This document shows, in pieces, positions 1 to 9,542 of a DNA stretch of 64,000 nt (the first letter of the stretch is position 1; every line of letters begins with the position of its first letter). Source of the stretch: Roseovarius aestuarii (lineage in GTDB: Bacteria; Pseudomonadota; Alphaproteobacteria; Rhodobacterales; Rhodobacteraceae); assembly GCF_019966515.1 (NCBI RefSeq), contig NZ_JAIMIB010000018.1, positions 1-64,000 of the forward strand, written 5' to 3'. Both the position numbers and the translations under genes were made by a program. The notes below the pieces were generated by a model. It made no database searches. It was not told the DNA's origin and was given only the letters and a program-made list of their open reading frames with translations.

Positions 1-254
1 CAAGCCTGATCAGAAAGGCGTTCGCGCTCTGTTCAGCTAACTACTTTCTGCGCTCGCAACACGTTGTTTTTCCACAGAATCGGCGGAATGCGGAAGGACG
101 CTGTGAACGCACAATCAGCTCAATAAATCACGAAAGTGGGCGTTCAAACCCAGGTCACGCAACAATAGAAATCAAGTGACGGCACTAAGCCGAATTTTGT
201 AAATTGCTTCAATTCCAGAAAAGCCGGTCGAGAACCCGGCAAAGCAGACACCTC

Positions 255-1667
255 TTATTCATTCAGATCGCGGAGCAAACGACCATGCTTCTTGGTTTCG
301 TGAATCAACTCGCTGAATGTAACGATTCCCTTGCCTTCAAGGAGCGGGAGAAGTTTGACCAAGGCGTCAGCGGTCGCCTTCGCATCTCCAAGGGCGGTGT
401 GGCGGAGGTGCGCGGGGATTTTGATTGACAAACGTTCACAAAGGGCATCCAGCGAATGCTCCTCGGTAGTGCCGAAAACGACAGCAGACAAAAGCACAGT
501 ATCAAGAACGGGGTGGGCCCAGTCGACCCCCATTTGCGCCTCGGATTTCCGTAGGAAACCGATATCGAACGGCGCATTATGGGCAACCAGGACGGCATCC
601 TTGGCGAAGTGATGAAAAACACGTCCCACCACGCCGATATCTGCCGCGTCGGCAACGTCAGCATCCGTCACGTGATGTATTTTGGTAGACGATGGCGGGA
701 TCGGCCGACCGGGATTCACATAGGTGTCCATCACTTCACCATCTACGATTCGGCCGTTCAGAACCCGCACCGCCGCAAGCTGCACGATGGCATCCTTTTC
801 AACAGACAATCCGGTCGTCTCCGTGTCGAAGGGAACAAAGCACAGCTCTGACACAGGTGTGTCGTTGATATGCCTGGTCTCCGCGGCACTCATCAGATCA
901 AAGTCAAAGATCAGAGGGCGCGGTTCGACCTGCTGGCAATCTTTCGCCTCAACATCGATGAAAATCATGTGACCGTCATCTTTGAGTGCTTTCAACCTGG
1001 CTCGGAAACTTTTCTTACGCGCGATATCATGGAGTTTGAACGGCACTTCGGTGTTGGTGTCCGACAAGCGTTCCATGGCCTTAGATACATCGTTCGCGTC
1101 CAGATAGTCCGCCAAAGGCGCTTTCAGGCGGGGTGGTGCGATCTGCATCAAGACGTCGGCTGCCTGTGTGTCATAAAGGACAATTTCCTGCGCGGAGTTC
1201 AACAGGATCGTGGCGATGGGAATTTCAGACAAAATCGCAGTAAGATGTTCCCTTTCTGCCCTGAGACGTTGTGTTTCCCGGGCGACTTCGTCCGCTGTGC
1301 TCATCACAGATGAATTGAAAGTCCGGGTCAGAGTGTTTGCGGCTGAAGCGAGATCGCCAAGGTATCGCGCGCTGTCGGGCTTGACCTGGCTGTCGAGCCC
1401 CGAATGAGCGCCGAGGCGCATGCTTGCGGAAAGTTTGTTGATCGGCTTCGCGACTTGCTCATCGAACAGCAGCCAAACGGTGACGACAAGGCCGGTGTTC
1501 AGGAAGGCGAAGATGATGAAAGCCGTGACGAACGGAGTTATCGGCATCTCAACTTCCGCGCGGGACCAGCCAAATGCCAATGCCACCCCAACCAGCCCTG
1601 TTCCTGCGACTGCCAGAAAGCAGAAAAACAGAAATATGCGGAAGCGCAGGCTGAGGTCGGTGAGCAT
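255..1667 (-). CDS. Membrane-anchored PAS/DnaQ-type 3'-5' exonuclease
   Basis: This 470-residue protein joins a sensor-like front half to a DEDDh exonuclease. Two membrane segments lie at about residues 10-33 and 45-68, followed by a HAMP-like linker (about 70-125), a PAS-like stretch (about 140-245) and the exonuclease domain (about 275-445). The exonuclease residues are present: Asp281 and Glu283 in DTETTGL, Asp368 in HNAPFD, and His423/Asp428 in HTALGD. It is the last gene of a minus-strand run after the CBS/DUF294 gene and starts 1 bp after the preceding stop. Similar exonucleases accompany DUF4212 symporters and DUF294 proteins in other proteobacteria (family knowledge). Its substrate is unknown; a role in acetate or nucleotide signalling rather than DNA repair is inference. 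Confidence 0.85.
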   Translation of the reverse strand: MLTDLSLRFRIFLFFCFLAVAGTGLVGVALAFGWSRAEVEMPITPFVTAFIIFAFLNTGLVVTVWLLFDEQVAKPINKLSASMRLGAHSGLDSQVKPDSARYLGDLASAANTLTRTFNSSVMSTADEVARETQRLRAEREHLTAILSEIPIATILLNSAQEIVLYDTQAADVLMQIAPPRLKAPLADYLDANDVSKAMERLSDTNTEVPFKLHDIARKKSFRARLKALKDDGHMIFIDVEAKDCQQVEPRPLIFDFDLMSAAETRHINDTPVSELCFVPFDTETTGLSVEKDAIVQLAAVRVLNGRIVDGEVMDTYVNPGRPIPPSSTKIHHVTDADVADAADIGVVGRVFHHFAKDAVLVAHNAPFDIGFLRKSEAQMGVDWAHPVLDTVLLSAVVFGTTEEHSLDALCERLSIKIPAHLRHTALGDAKATADALVKLLPLLEGKGIVTFSELIHETKKHGRLLRDLNE

Positions 1668-1668
1668 C

Positions 1669-2187
1669 TCAGGTCTCGCATACGAGTTTCAGAATCGGAT
1701 CTCCGTCGGGCATGCGTTGCCAGTCGGCGTTGGCTACGGCGCCGTCATCTGCGAACTCGGCCCCGTCAATCAGCAGTGCCGAGCGCGCGTCCTTGCAATC
1801 AAACAACATTGGGGCCTTGTTGACCGGCGACCAACGCCCAAAGAAGTAAAGATCGGCCAGCCTCTGATCCGGCAGGCTTTCATTCATGCGCGCGGTTCCG
1901 GTGTCGACGGCGACGAAACGTTTGGTATAGGGCCAGATTTGCGTCCAGGGCCTGAGCCAGCTTTGCTCGTCCACGGTCATGGCTATTTCCACGTCTTCGG
2001 GCAGGCGTTCGGCGGTGCGGTCAAACCAAGTGTATTCGTTGGAAATTGTCATGCCGATCATACCCAGGCCCGCAACAACCGGCATGATCCATTTCGGCAA
2101 GCGCCGCCCAGTGATCCTGTTCAATAGCATGGCGATACCGGCGCATGCGATGCCGGCAAACACTGTGGCGATTAATTCTACAAACAT
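1669..2187 (-). CDS. Small membrane protein of unknown function
   Basis: This encodes 172 residues with two hydrophobic segments at about residues 3-22 and 32-48, followed by a polar C-terminal part of about 120 residues that probably faces the periplasm. I do not recognise the family. It lies 4 bp from the CBS/DUF294 gene and 1 bp from the exonuclease gene, so the three are surely co-transcribed, and its function is probably tied to theirs. Confidence 0.75.
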   Translation of the reverse strand: MFVELIATVFAGIACAGIAMLLNRITGRRLPKWIMPVVAGLGMIGMTISNEYTWFDRTAERLPEDVEIAMTVDEQSWLRPWTQIWPYTKRFVAVDTGTARMNESLPDQRLADLYFFGRWSPVNKAPMLFDCKDARSALLIDGAEFADDGAVANADWQRMPDGDPILKLVCET

Positions 2188-2191
2188 GATC

Positions 2192-4012
2192 TCACCCTAA
2201 CGTACCTTTCCCTGATCCCACAGCCGATTGCATTGTCTTGATCACAACAAATGCATCCCGCAGGTGGCTGCGCTCGAAATCGGACAAAACGGACGGATCG
2301 AGATAATTGCCGGGTTTTTCACCCATTTTGATCTGGATCGTCTGATGCTCGAGCCGCGTGATGGCGATCATGTCATAGGCATCCAGAAGATCGGCCCCGC
2401 CGGGTTTCGACAGGACACCCGCCTCCATCGCTGCTTCAAGACGGGCACGGGTGTTTACCGGGCGCAACTGGCCCTGCAACGTATAAATCCGACCCAGATC
2501 AACAACCGGCACGACACCATTATGTTTGAGATCAAGCTGATTGCGATGATCACCTGAGCGGATGGTGGCAAGACCGCGCAAAAGCCCCAGCGGCGGCTGA
2601 TGTTTGAGCGAGTTCGAAATCATATGCGCGGTGAAAATCGAGTTCTTGGAGGCCGCATTGAGAGTGTCCTTTTGGAGATTTTTAAACAGGTTTTCATCAC
2701 CACCAATTGGTCGCAGGTCGAACATGACCGAAGACAGCATCTGTGCTTCCGGGTCGGGTCTGGCAATCCAGCCCTTGAAATAATCGCGCCAGACGCGCAG
2801 CGGCTGACACCAGCGCGGGTTGGTCGCCATCATATCGCCGGGGCAATAAAAATAACCGCAACGATCCAGCCCGTCGCTGACATATTTCGCAAGCTCTGCA
2901 AAATAGGGCATGTCGGCCTCGCGCACCTCGTCGGACAGAATCAGGCAATTGTCCTGATCCGACACGCCGGTTTGCTCCTGACGCCCCTGACTGCCGCAGG
3001 CAAGCCACAGGTAAGGCACCGGCGGCGCGCCAAGCGCGTCTTCTGCCAGTGCCAGAAGGCGGCGTGTGGCCGTGTCTGCAATGTCCGTGATCAAACGGGT
3101 TACAACCTCGTGCCGGTTGCCGGTTTCCACCAGTTGCCCCAATAGCTGCGGTATCTCAGCAGTGGCCCGGGCCATCTCGGCGGCATCGGCGGCCTTGGCG
3201 ACACGACCGACCAAATCAGCAGAAGACATGGCCTGAACGCGGGTGAGGTCGGTTTGGGTGACAATACCAACAAGCTTGGGTCCCTTCACAATCGGCACAT
3301 GGCCGATCCCGCGTTCGACCATCATATGCAGAACGTCTGTCACCAGCGCTTTTGGTCCCAGCGTCAGCGGGTCTGCAGACATGATCGAAGAGACCGGCGC
3401 ATTCGGATCATTACCCTGGACGACTACCTGACCATTTATGTCGCGCAGGGTGACGATCCCGCGAAAGTGCTCTGGATCGCTGATGCAAACTGAAGAGATG
3501 CGGCGCCCGTGCATTTGCGCGGCCGCCTCTCGTATGGATGTCTCCGGGGTGCAGGTCACCGGATCGCGGGTCATCAATTGCTTGACCGGCATTGTGGTCA
3601 GGTCCTTGCCGTCAGATCGGCCCGGATGGCGGCGGTCGAAGAATTTAGCCGCCGGTGCGTGGGTTTCGATCAATCCGAACAAAACATCGGACGGCACCAC
3701 AATCATTGTGGTTTCCCTTGTTGTAACGGCCGTGCGGCTGGCAGTTCCGCCTCGCAACAATGCGCGCTCGCCAAAGGAATTTCGGGGGCCGAGGATGGAG
3801 AGTTGGACATCCGCCTCGTCTGTAATTTCAACCTCACCACCGGCGATGACGTAGAGGCTGGAAATCTCGTCTCCGACCGTGAAAATCGTCTCGCCCACTG
3901 CAAATCTCTGCGCATCGCACGCCTCAGCCATAGATGCGAGCATCGCGTCCGGGAGGCTGTCATAGGGATGAACTGAGGCGAGGAATTGCGTCAAATTTGC
4001 CGGTAGGGGCAT
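2192..4012 (-). CDS. Cyclic-nucleotide-binding/CBS/DUF294 nucleotidyltransferase-like protein
   Basis: The 606-residue protein has an N-terminal cyclic-nucleotide-binding-like domain (about residues 10-120), a pair of CBS domains (about 145-265) and a DUF294 putative nucleotidyltransferase with its substrate-binding C-terminal domain (about 285-600, with a GSQGRQEQT motif typical of the family). The start chosen is the ATG giving MPLPANL; an upstream TTG at 4063 would add 17 residues that overlap a hairpin. Proteins of this build are found next to DUF4212/sodium-solute symporters and are thought to regulate them by sensing nucleotides; that role is inference. It begins after the terminator that follows the symporter gene. 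Confidence 0.88.
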   Translation of the reverse strand: MPLPANLTQFLASVHPYDSLPDAMLASMAEACDAQRFAVGETIFTVGDEISSLYVIAGGEVEITDEADVQLSILGPRNSFGERALLRGGTASRTAVTTRETTMIVVPSDVLFGLIETHAPAAKFFDRRHPGRSDGKDLTTMPVKQLMTRDPVTCTPETSIREAAAQMHGRRISSVCISDPEHFRGIVTLRDINGQVVVQGNDPNAPVSSIMSADPLTLGPKALVTDVLHMMVERGIGHVPIVKGPKLVGIVTQTDLTRVQAMSSADLVGRVAKAADAAEMARATAEIPQLLGQLVETGNRHEVVTRLITDIADTATRRLLALAEDALGAPPVPYLWLACGSQGRQEQTGVSDQDNCLILSDEVREADMPYFAELAKYVSDGLDRCGYFYCPGDMMATNPRWCQPLRVWRDYFKGWIARPDPEAQMLSSVMFDLRPIGGDENLFKNLQKDTLNAASKNSIFTAHMISNSLKHQPPLGLLRGLATIRSGDHRNQLDLKHNGVVPVVDLGRIYTLQGQLRPVNTRARLEAAMEAGVLSKPGGADLLDAYDMIAITRLEHQTIQIKMGEKPGNYLDPSVLSDFERSHLRDAFVVIKTMQSAVGSGKGTLG

Positions 4013-4074
4013 ATCGGAACTTTCTAATGATGTGTCCCGCCCGCTTTGAGGCGGGCAGGACAAATAGAGAATGA

Positions 4075-4101
4075 CGGGCGCTGCCTCAGTGACAGCGCCC
4101 G
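4075..4101 (-). terminator. Hairpin terminator after symporter gene
   Basis: A perfect 9-bp inverted repeat (4075-4083 and 4093-4101) with a 9-base loop lies 10 bp beyond the symporter stop codon. On the minus strand it is followed by a moderately T-rich stretch. A second, smaller GC hairpin lies at 4036-4055. It probably separates the acs-adk-symporter operon from the CBS/exonuclease operon. Confidence 0.6.
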
Positions 4102-4110
4102 GCGTCCTGT

Positions 4111-5898
4111 TTAATGACCGTCAACCGCAGTGCCAGCCCCACGCGGGATGCGTACACTTTGTACAAGGTCTTTGATCTCCTGCGGGGTCTCCTTGGTAAT
4201 GCCGGAGACGACGTACGCCACAATGAAGTTGACCAGCGCACCGACCGCACCAAAGGAGGTCGACTTGACCGGACCCAGGAGAGGATCAGCATCCGTGAAC
4301 ATGTTGGTGTCCGGGATAAAGAACCAGCCTTTGTGCAGGAAGATGTAGACCAGCGTGACGACAAGCCCTGCAAGCATGCCCGCGACCGCGCCCACGTTGT
4401 TGATGCGTGTTGAGAAGATACCCATCATCAGCGCCGGGAAGATCGAAGCCGCTGCAAGACCAAAGGCCAGTGCTACGGTTTGCGCCGCAAATCCCGGCGG
4501 ATTGAGACCGAGAATAACCGCGACCACAATCGCTGCCGCCATCGAGATACGCGCGGCCAGCAGCTCGCTCTTTTCAGACATGTTCGGCGTCAATTGACCC
4601 TTCAGCAAGTCATGGCTGACCGCCGACGAGATCGCCAGGAGCAATCCCGCAGCCGTTGACAGAGCCGCCGCCAGGCCGCCTGCCGCCACCAGACCGATCA
4701 CCCAGCCGGGCAAGCTTGCGATCTCGGGGTTGGCAAGTACGAGGATGTCACGGTTGAAGTTGGTCAGTTCGTTACCTTCCCATCCATTGGCTTCTGCCTT
4801 GGCTTGCAGATCAGCATTCTGGTCGTTGTAATACTGAATGTGGCCATCACCGTTCTTGTCTTCCCAGCCCAAAAGACCGGTTTTCTGCCACGTTGCCATC
4901 CACGCGTATTCCGGATCGTTTTCGATCTGTTCAACGCTGACCGCTACGGCGTCCGTCCCATTTGGCCACATCAGCTCTGAGATGTTCAGCCGCGCCATGG
5001 CACCTACAGCCGGAGCTGTCAGGTAAAGCAACGCGATGAATACCAGTGTCCAACCTGCCGACCAACGGGCATCGGAGACTTTTGGCACCGTGAAGAAACG
5101 CATGATGACATGCGGCAAACCAGCGGTACCGATCATCAGCGACAAGGTGAAGAGCACCATGTTGATGGTTGACCCGTGCGCGGCGGTATACTCCTTGAAA
5201 CCAAGGTCTGTCACGATCGCATCCAGCTTGGCCAGAAGTGGCTCGCCCGAGGCGGTGTGCTCTCCGAAGAGGCCCAAAGCCGGGATCGGGTTACCTGTCA
5301 GCTGCAGCGAAATGAAGACCGCCGGAATTGTGTAAGCGGTGATCAGAACACAGTACTGAGCGACTTGAGTATAAGTCACACCCTTCATGCCGCCGAAAAC
5401 GGCATAGGCAAACACCACACAGGACCCGATAAGAAGACCCCAAAAGGCGTCGATCTCAAGGAAGCGGCCAAAGGCAATGCCCACCCCCTGCATCTGACCG
5501 ATCACATAGGTGATGGAGGCCACCAGCAGGCAGATCACGGCAACCATGCGCGCGGTTTTGGAATAGAACCGATCGCCGATAAACTCGGACACGGTAAACT
5601 TGCCAAACTTGCGCAGGTAAGGTGCCAGCAGCAGCGCCAGAAGTACGTAGCCACCCGTCCAACCCATCAGGAAGGATGAGTTGTCATAGCCTGTGAACGC
5701 AATCAGGCCCGCCATTGAAATGAAGGACGCCGCAGACATCCAGTCAGCAGCCGTCGCCATTCCGTTGGTGACAGGGTGCACGCCGCGACCAGCTGCGTAG
5801 AATTCAGAGGTCGAGCCCGCCCGGGCCCAAACCGCGATGCCGATGTAGAGCGCAAAGGATGCTCCCACGAACAGCAGGTTAAGTGTAAACTGATCCAT
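4111..5898 (-). CDS. Sodium:solute symporter (acetate/short-acid type, DUF4212-partnered)
   Basis: This 595-residue protein has about a dozen or more hydrophobic segments of the sodium/solute symporter (SSS) family. Residues about 290-370 form a large hydrophilic loop that is unusual for plain ActP and typical of the subfamily paired with a DUF4212 small subunit. The partner gene starts just upstream (4-bp gap). With acs and adk in the same run, acetate or a similar short carboxylate is the likely substrate (inference); annotation pipelines often call it cation acetate symporter. It would work in the inner membrane, driven by a sodium or proton gradient. Confidence 0.88.
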   Translation of the reverse strand: MDQFTLNLLFVGASFALYIGIAVWARAGSTSEFYAAGRGVHPVTNGMATAADWMSAASFISMAGLIAFTGYDNSSFLMGWTGGYVLLALLLAPYLRKFGKFTVSEFIGDRFYSKTARMVAVICLLVASITYVIGQMQGVGIAFGRFLEIDAFWGLLIGSCVVFAYAVFGGMKGVTYTQVAQYCVLITAYTIPAVFISLQLTGNPIPALGLFGEHTASGEPLLAKLDAIVTDLGFKEYTAAHGSTINMVLFTLSLMIGTAGLPHVIMRFFTVPKVSDARWSAGWTLVFIALLYLTAPAVGAMARLNISELMWPNGTDAVAVSVEQIENDPEYAWMATWQKTGLLGWEDKNGDGHIQYYNDQNADLQAKAEANGWEGNELTNFNRDILVLANPEIASLPGWVIGLVAAGGLAAALSTAAGLLLAISSAVSHDLLKGQLTPNMSEKSELLAARISMAAAIVVAVILGLNPPGFAAQTVALAFGLAAASIFPALMMGIFSTRINNVGAVAGMLAGLVVTLVYIFLHKGWFFIPDTNMFTDADPLLGPVKSTSFGAVGALVNFIVAYVVSGITKETPQEIKDLVQSVRIPRGAGTAVDGH

Positions 5899-5901
5899 TG
5901 T

Positions 5902-6162
5902 TTATTCCTCGTCCACGCCGTGTTGCTGATCGAGCTTGTTCATGCGCCAGGCATAGAAGAAGATCAGGATCAGGAAGATGATGATCGAACCTTGCTGGGC
6001 AAACCAGAAACCAAGATCAGTGCCGCCAACGGGAATACCCGACAGCATTGGGCGCAGGATGATCCCAAATCCGAATGAGACCACCGCCCAGACGACCAGG
6101 CTGATCAGGATAAGACGCACGTTGGCATCCCAATAGGCGTTATTTCCATCGTTTTGAGACAT
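5902..6162 (-). CDS. DUF4212 small symporter subunit
   Basis: This 86-residue protein has two membrane helices (about residues 12-33 and 50-72) separated by a loop containing GGTDLGFWFAQQGS, the DUF4212 layout. It is the small partner of the symporter encoded immediately downstream, comparable to the DUF485 protein beside ActP. A good GGAGG-like ribosome site precedes the ATG at 6162. Confidence 0.88.
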   Translation of the reverse strand: MSQNDGNNAYWDANVRLILISLVVWAVVSFGFGIILRPMLSGIPVGGTDLGFWFAQQGSIIIFLILIFFYAWRMNKLDQQHGVDEE

Positions 6163-6193
6163 GGGTTTCCTCCCTAAATATCTGTCCCTCTAT

Positions 6194-6208
6194 CCCCCTA
6201 AAAGGGGG
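6194..6208 (-). terminator. Small CCCCCT/AGGGGG hairpin
   Basis: A 6-bp perfect repeat with a 3-base loop lies between the adk stop and the DUF4212 start. It has no T-run after it, so it may only attenuate or stabilise the mRNA end of acs-adk. Confidence 0.3.
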
Positions 6209-6225
6209 CCGAGCGTTGATGTGCC

Positions 6226-6912
6226 CTATGCCGTAGCCTTGGACACAACAGCGCTTAAATCGGATGCGATCTTGCCAATCGGACCCATAGCGTCGATGCG
6301 ATTAAGCGCACCGGCGTTCTCGTAGTAGGTAATCAGCGGGGCGGTCTGGTCGTGGTAAGCTTGCAGACGAAGTTCCACAGTTTCCGCGTTGTCATCCGAA
6401 CGCCGTTTCATCTCGGTCGACCCGCATTTGTCGCAGGTGTTCGGTTTGGCCGTGGGTTTGAAGCGGTCATGATACCCTTCGCCGCAACCACCACAGGTGA
6501 AACGCCCGGAAATACGATCGACCATGGCGGCATCCTCGACTTCAAGGCTGATCGCGGCATTGATCTGCTGGCCGGTGGTCTGCAACAACGCATCAAGTGC
6601 TTCGGCCTGCACCGTGGTGCGTGGGAAGCCATCAAGGATAACGCCCTTGGCACAATCTGGTTCGCGCAGGCGGTCATGCAGGATCGCGATGACGATCTCG
6701 TCGCTGACCAGGTCTCCGGCCTCCATCACGGCCTTGGCGCGTTGACCGGCTTCTGTCCCGGTTGCAACTGCGGCGCGTAGAAGGTCGCCGGTTGAAAGCT
6801 GGATCAGAGCATATTTTTCCTCAAGCATGCGGGCCTGAGTGCCCTTGCCCGCCCCGGGAGGGCCGAGCAGGATCAAAACCGGCGCGGCGGTTTTGGTCAT
6901 TACGCTGTCCAT
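6226..6912 (-). CDS. adk: Adenylate kinase, zinc-type LID
   Basis: The protein interconverts AMP + ATP and 2 ADP. It has the P-loop GPPGAGKGT near residue 15, the DGFPRT segment of the NMP/core region, and a LID with two Cys-x2-Cys pairs (CGGC and CDKC), the zinc-binding form. The ATG at 6912 overlaps the acs stop codon (GTGATG arrangement), with GGAGG 8 bases upstream; a GTG at 6915 or ATG at 6900 is also possible. At about 228 residues it is slightly longer than the usual 214-220. Its coupling to acs makes sense because acetyl-CoA synthetase releases AMP, which this enzyme returns to ADP. Many genomes have another adk among the ribosomal genes, so this may be a dedicated second copy. Confidence 0.93.
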   Translation of the reverse strand: MDSVMTKTAAPVLILLGPPGAGKGTQARMLEEKYALIQLSTGDLLRAAVATGTEAGQRAKAVMEAGDLVSDEIVIAILHDRLREPDCAKGVILDGFPRTTVQAEALDALLQTTGQQINAAISLEVEDAAMVDRISGRFTCGGCGEGYHDRFKPTAKPNTCDKCGSTEMKRRSDDNAETVELRLQAYHDQTAPLITYYENAGALNRIDAMGPIGKIASDLSAVVSKATA

Positions 6913-8885
6913 CACGCGTCCCTCCGGTTCATGCGATTGGCAATCAGGTCGTCAACGACCAAAGGATCAGCGAGCGTCGATGTATCGCCCAAGGAGTCGT
7001 AGTCATCTTCAGCGATCTTGCGCAGAATGCGCCGCATGATCTTGCCTGAACGGGTTTTCGGCAAGCCCGGCGCCCACTGAATAAGGTCAGGTTTGGCAAT
7101 CGGGCCAATCTCGGTCCGAACCCAGACTTCCAACTCCTTGCGAAGCTCGTCCGAAGGCTCTTGTCCGTTCATAAGGGTGACATAAGCATAGATGCCCTGA
7201 CCCTTCACATCGTGGGGGTAACCGACGACAGCACTTTCGGCCACTTTGGCATGCGCAACGAGGGCGCTTTCGACCTCGGCAGTGCCCATACGGTGGCCGG
7301 AAACGTTGATCACATCATCAACGCGACCGGTGATCCAATAGTCGCCATCTTCATCGCGGCGACACCCGTCGCCCGAAAAGTAGTAGCCTTTATAGTCGCC
7401 GAAATAGGTCTTTTCGAAGCGTTCATGATCACCCCAGACCGTGCGCATCTGGCCGGGCCAGCTATCTTTGATACAAAGCACACCTTCGACGCCATTGCCT
7501 TCGACGACATCACCGCTTGTCGGCTCAAGCACGACGGGTTGCACACCAAAGAAAGGTTGCTGTGCAGCGCCGGGTTTCAGGGTGGTGGCACCGGGCAGCG
7601 GGGTCAGCATGTGGCCACCGGTTTCCGTTTGCCAGAACGTGTCGACGATAGGGCAGTTCCCTTTGCCGACGACATCGTTGTACCAGTTCCAGGCTTCCGG
7701 GTTGATCGGCTCTCCAACGGATCCCAACACCCGGAGACTGGACAGATCGTGCTTCTCCACCCAATCATTTCCTGCACCCATGAGGGCACGAATGGCGGTC
7801 GGAGCCGTGTAAAACTGGTTCACCTTGTGTTCGGCGCACACCTCCCAAAAGCGACCCGCATCCGGGTAGGTCGGCACACCCTCGAACATGACCGTGGTCG
7901 CCCCGTTGGCCAGCGGGCCATACACGATATAGCTGTGGCCCGTGACCCAGCCGACATCCGCCGTGCACCAGAAAATGTCTCCGTCGTGGTAATCGAAAAC
8001 GATCTGGTGCGTCATGGCGGCGTACAGAAGATAGCCCCCCGTCGTATGCACCACACCCTTTGGTTGACCGGTGGAACCGGAGGTGTACAGGATGAACAGC
8101 GGGTCTTCCGCGGCCATTTCGACAGGTGCGCACTCCGCCGAGGCTTCGTCCATCATCGCATTGCAGTCATGGTCGCGATTGGTCCAGGTGGTCTGTCCGC
8201 CGGTCCGCTTGACCACCAGGCATTTCACATGCTCCTTGCAATGTAAAAGCGCGGTGTCGGCGTTCGATTTCAAAGGCGTTTCTCGTCCGCCTCGGGGTGC
8301 AAAATCGGCGGTGATGACAACTTTTGCATCGCAGCCATTGATCCTTGCCCCCAAGGCGTCCGGGGAGAAACCTGCGAAAACGATAGAATGGATAGCCCCG
8401 ATCCGCGTGCAGGCCAACATCGCAAAGGCGGCCTCTGGGATCATGGGCAGGTAGATGACAACCCGGTCGCCCTTGTCGACACCAAGTGACCGCAAAACAT
8501 TGGCCATCTTGCAGACAGAATTGTGCAGTTGCCTGTAGGTGATATGCTGGGCTTTTTCTGTCCTGGAGTCGTCGGGCTCCCAAATGATCGCAGTCTGATC
8601 CCCGCGCTTCGCAAGGTGGCGATCAATGCAATTTGCCGAGACGTTTAGCGTGCCATCTTCGAACCAACGAATGTCGATATTTCCAGGCTCGAACGACGTG
8701 TTCTTTACTTTCGAAAAGGGTTTGATCCAATCCAGGCGCTTACCTTGCTCTGCCCAAAATGTGTTGGGGTCTCGCACAGATGCGGCATACATCTCCGCGT
8801 AATCCTTTGCGGTGACGTGCGGCTTAGGGTGGTCGACTGTAGCTCCAACATCACCCATTGGCTGTGTAATTTCCTTGGTTTTCAT
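6912..8885 (-). CDS. acs: Acetyl-CoA synthetase
   Basis: This AMP-forming ligase (about 657 residues) converts acetate, ATP and CoA to acetyl-CoA, AMP and pyrophosphate in the cytoplasm. Visible motifs are [11 protein letters not shown] (adenylation P-loop), the [14 protein letters not shown] segment, the hinge region [14 protein letters not shown] and the C-terminal SGKIMRR, whose lysine is the usual acetylation site. The start is the ATG at 8885, preceded by GGAGGAG; the longer reading from 8909 adds only MTRRLEEH. It is first in a run with adk and the symporter, so uptake, activation and AMP recycling of acetate are encoded together. The upstream region has operator-like palindromes. Confidence 0.96.
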   Translation of the reverse strand: MKTKEITQPMGDVGATVDHPKPHVTAKDYAEMYAASVRDPNTFWAEQGKRLDWIKPFSKVKNTSFEPGNIDIRWFEDGTLNVSANCIDRHLAKRGDQTAIIWEPDDSRTEKAQHITYRQLHNSVCKMANVLRSLGVDKGDRVVIYLPMIPEAAFAMLACTRIGAIHSIVFAGFSPDALGARINGCDAKVVITADFAPRGGRETPLKSNADTALLHCKEHVKCLVVKRTGGQTTWTNRDHDCNAMMDEASAECAPVEMAAEDPLFILYTSGSTGQPKGVVHTTGGYLLYAAMTHQIVFDYHDGDIFWCTADVGWVTGHSYIVYGPLANGATTVMFEGVPTYPDAGRFWEVCAEHKVNQFYTAPTAIRALMGAGNDWVEKHDLSSLRVLGSVGEPINPEAWNWYNDVVGKGNCPIVDTFWQTETGGHMLTPLPGATTLKPGAAQQPFFGVQPVVLEPTSGDVVEGNGVEGVLCIKDSWPGQMRTVWGDHERFEKTYFGDYKGYYFSGDGCRRDEDGDYWITGRVDDVINVSGHRMGTAEVESALVAHAKVAESAVVGYPHDVKGQGIYAYVTLMNGQEPSDELRKELEVWVRTEIGPIAKPDLIQWAPGLPKTRSGKIMRRILRKIAEDDYDSLGDTSTLADPLVVDDLIANRMNRRDA

Positions 8886-9122
8886 GTGCTCCTCCAAGCG
8901 TCGCGTCACGTTTTCTTCAGAAATGCGGATTTTTTATGCGTGCTGTCGAAACATACATCAATTTGTGTATTTCCTATCAACATACCGATATAAATATATT
9001 TTTTTGTAAAAAAGTTGGCTAACTCACCTTGTAAATTTGTCAATTATTTTTCATCAGAAAGGTTTCTCAATGTTTTCCGTGGAATGGCCCTGAAACTTTC
9101 TTCTGCAATCGCGAGTTTTGGT

Positions 9123-9147
9123 ATGCAATTGCATGCAATATTGCTCG
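9123..9147. promoter_or_regulatory. Operator-like site 1 upstream of acs
   Basis: The stretch contains a 12-bp perfect palindrome ATGCAATTGCAT (9123-9134) immediately followed by GCAATATTGCTCG (9135-9147), whose first ten bases are again palindromic. The 13-mer is repeated exactly at 9318. It lies about 240-260 bp upstream of the acs start. The regulator is unknown. Confidence 0.45.
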
Positions 9148-9312
9148 CAATGCGACACTCAAAGCATGCGGCAAATTGGCAGGGTCTCTGTTTCCTCGGT
9201 TCAGTGCGACGAATCACGACCAAATCGCTTTGGTTGATATGAGCCTATCAACCGATTTTAGAAGTGGCCGTTTCGCCCGGATCTACCATTCGAGTGGATA
9301 GGATGCGATTAA

Positions 9313-9332
9313 ACCGAGCAATATTGCTCGGT
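9313..9332. promoter_or_regulatory. Operator-like site 2: 20-bp perfect palindrome
   Basis: ACCGAGCAATATTGCTCGGT is a perfect 20-bp palindrome without a spacer, about 430 bp upstream of acs. It shares 13 consecutive bases with site 1, which suggests one dimeric regulator binding both. Confidence 0.5.
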
Positions 9333-9489
9333 ACCAAAACACTTTGTCATAACAAATAAGGACAGAAAGTGTTTATCTGGCCGCAAGTCGCCTGTATCGC
9401 ACCTTTGAGTTCAGTAACGCACAGCGGCTCCGTTTGTGCTGGAGTCGTTCAATAACCCAAATTGCTGCGCCGACCACCGGTGTCAATTT

Positions 9490-9542
9490 TCGGAAAGCCA
9501 ATACGTGAATTCCGAAAGGTACTGAATGTCTGGTATGGGCCG
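9490..9542 (+). repeat. Degenerate intergenic repeat, copy A
   Basis: This 53-bp stretch aligns without gaps to 14976-15028 with roughly 70 percent identity, ending in a shared GAATGTC...ATGGGCCG block. Both copies lie in intergenic DNA. A related GAATGTCCGGAAAGGGCCGA occurs at 18201-18220. Confidence 0.5.

Noticed and set aside
1420-2127. Plus-strand open frame of 235 codons near the exonuclease gene
   Set aside because: It runs antisense across the boundary of two real genes and shows no family features.
7161-8246. Plus-strand open frame opposite acs
   Set aside because: Antisense shadow; no motif, and acs is certain on the other strand.
9015-9242. 75-codon plus-strand frame upstream of acs
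   Set aside because: It overlaps operator-like palindromes, has no family features and lies in AT-rich promoter DNA.
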